Shown here: one piece after another, positions 62,654 to 64,000 of the stretch
How positions within the stretch are numbered: the first letter of the stretch is position 1
Layout of the letters: each line of letters starts with the position of its first letter
Assembly (NCBI GenBank): GCA_023313575.1
Contig: JAJTTP010000019.1
Coordinates: 790,606-854,605, forward strand
Direction: 5' to 3'
Length of the DNA stretch: 64,000 nucleotides
Source of the DNA: Eutypella sp. D-1
Taxonomy: Eukaryota > Ascomycota > Sordariomycetes > Xylariales > Diatrypaceae
Program-made: the position numbers and the translations under genes
The notes under the pieces: model-generated
Told to the model about the DNA's origin: nothing
What the model saw: only the letters and a program-made list of their open reading frames with translations
The model's database searches: none

Positions 62654-63336
62654 TGACTGACCTATTGAGAGAGCCAGACGCATGTCACGATAACATGTGG
62701 GTGTAAGATTGTGTGCTGCTCATGAAAGGGCACCAAGCTCGTATATACTGAAGAAATATCGTTCTACGGACGCTAATAATATACTGGGACATAGACTAAT
62801 GCCATCCTAATTGTTGTCTAGATCGTCATCTGTTCGTAAGATGTTTCTGGCTGTTTGCTGATAGATAGGGGGGGAATTGAAAATATACCGGTGACTCTTG
62901 ATCCAAGTAGTAGTGCTATAATCGAACACGTAGTAACTTTATTCCTAGTAATAGCACCGATATTGCATGCCCTTACCCTCTCTAACCGGAATGTGTAAAT
63001 GTAGCGATTGGTGAGCGAACTAATAATAGTAGGCAAGACTCAAGTGGATGGAACCACCACGTTGTGATCAACCAGTAACGTCCGCTGTTACCCATTCGAA
63101 GAAGCATCACAGGGGTTAGTCCTCTTGAAGAGTTAAGAGCTCATCTGACCGATCTGGGGTAGAACGTAGGAATTCGATTCGTTGTCTCGTAAATTTCTAG
63201 TATAAGGGATCGTTTTCAATTTCTATATGAGGAAACATGGTAACCCAAACATACTAGTAAAATAAAAACTTATGTTTAGAGAGTGAGATTACATATTATA
63301 CCGAGTTGTTTTAGCCCGCACCTATTCGAGATGGCT
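62654..63336. other. Intergenic between convergent genes
   Basis: 3' flanks of the kinase (+) and SDR (-) genes. No gene seen. Confidence 0.4.
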
Positions 63337-64000
63337 TCACGTTCCTGCGTATCCAAATTCGCACCAGCCACCGTCCACATACCACTCCTGCCGCGTGACC
63401 ATCTTGCTCTCGTCCCCCAACAAGAAAGCAATGCTTGAGGCGATTTCCTCGGGCTTGGCCCACCTCTTGACGAGGGAGGGGATATTATTGTCCTCCTTCA
63501 CGTTCCACACCTCGCCGTTAGTCATGAGCAACGGTTGTCTGACCATATCGGTGTCGATGGCGCCCCTAAAGCATCACCATGTTAGTGTGAAGCCTCATTC
63601 TGCTGATAGGCGTGGTTGACTTACGGGCAGATAGCATTGACCCGTATGCATCGCGCTGCGCCCTCGTAGGCTGCGCATTTGGTGAGGCCTATGACGGCAT
63701 GCTTTGACGCGCAATAACACGCCATTCCTGGCGAGGTATACTGACTCATTATACTGCCACAGTTTACGATGCTGCCGCCGTCCTTGATGTTCCTCATCTC
63801 GAATTTGAGACAGTTGAAAGTCCCAACGACGTTAGTGTCGTGCAGCAAATTCAGGTCTTCCAGCGGCATGTCCGTGATTGGGTATATCCGATCGTTCATC
63901 TTGGCTTCAGGTCATGTCAGTATAGAGCAAGGTAGATGTAACCTTAGAAGGAATCAACACTTACCAGCGACATTGGCGGCACCGTCAAGCGGACCGAACT
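63337..64000 (-). CDS. Short-chain dehydrogenase/reductase, 5' part outside the window
   Basis: C-terminal part of a classical SDR. Visible exons: 64000-63965 (partial), 63904-63625, 63565-63337, introns 60 and 59 bp. Landmarks in order: LDGAANVA (the NNAG-equivalent), NVVGTFNCLKFEMR, the catalytic Ser in NCGSIMSQY, the YCASK motif (Tyr-x-x-x-Lys), CIRVNAICPGAIDTDMV, and EEIASSIAFLLGDESKMVT ending in YVDGGW. All catalytic residues in the visible part are intact, so it is probably an active NAD(P)-dependent oxidoreductase. The cofactor-binding TGxxxGxG lies beyond the edge. Substrate unknown. Confidence 0.9.

Overview
The window looks like nuclear DNA of a filamentous ascomycete (Pezizomycotina, most likely Sordariomycetes). 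The evidence is short GT-AG introns of about 50-180 bp in nearly every gene, fungal-only families (STAND/NACHT-ankyrin, Zn2Cys6 regulator, fungal rhodopsin-like membrane protein, DUF6536 membrane protein, full-size ABCG transporter), many TAGGTA-rich low-complexity patches, and a 5.7 kb block with the signature of repeat-induced point mutation (RIP). The species cannot be named from sequence alone.

Layout, left to right. 1-2186 (-): NACHT-ankyrin STAND protein, cut by the window edge. 2781-8596: RIP-mutated element bounded by ~205 bp direct terminal repeats. 8602-9135: ankyrin fragment directly abutting the element. 10360-12044 (+): FAD-linked oxidoreductase. 12085-12480: second ankyrin-tail relic split by a solo LTR. 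12658-15876 (+): DUF6536 membrane-protein pseudogene carrying two solo LTRs. 16455-18349 (+): TPR protein. 21463-23278 (+): acyltransferase-3 membrane protein. 24497-25147 (-): small secreted protein. 26685-30868 (-): full-size ABCG transporter. 32976-34665 (-): allantoinase. 37951-38338: protein-kinase relic. 38464-39358 (-): second small secreted protein. 40040-41931 (-): GH51 arabinofuranosidase. 44314-46148 (+): ACS-type MFS transporter. 47482-48813 (+): HIBADH/threonate-dehydrogenase-like enzyme. 49455-51959 (+): Zn2Cys6 regulator. 52983-53810 (-): uncharacterised protein. 54879-56298 (-): rhodopsin-like membrane protein. 57581-59120 (+): Old Yellow Enzyme. 59340-60374 (-): possible papain-fold protein. 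61227-62653 (+): protein kinase. 63337-64000 (-): SDR, cut by the window edge.

The left 16 kb is a transposon graveyard. One element was heavily RIP-mutated, and two unrelated LTR families left solo LTRs with target-site duplications. Two of those LTRs sit inside the DUF6536 gene, and removing each LTR plus one TSD copy rejoins the reading frame exactly. The right three quarters is ordinary gene space. Its most coherent unit is the same-strand trio MFS transporter, dehydrogenase and Zn2Cys6 regulator (44.3-52.0 kb). The first two share a CGGGGAGAA...ACTCC motif about 500 bp upstream of their starts, which suggests (inference) a small sugar-acid uptake and catabolism module with its own regulator. 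The GH51 enzyme next door releases pentoses but is not clearly part of it. No PKS, NRPS or terpene-synthase backbone gene was seen. Exon boundaries were read by eye from splice consensus, frame and family similarity.
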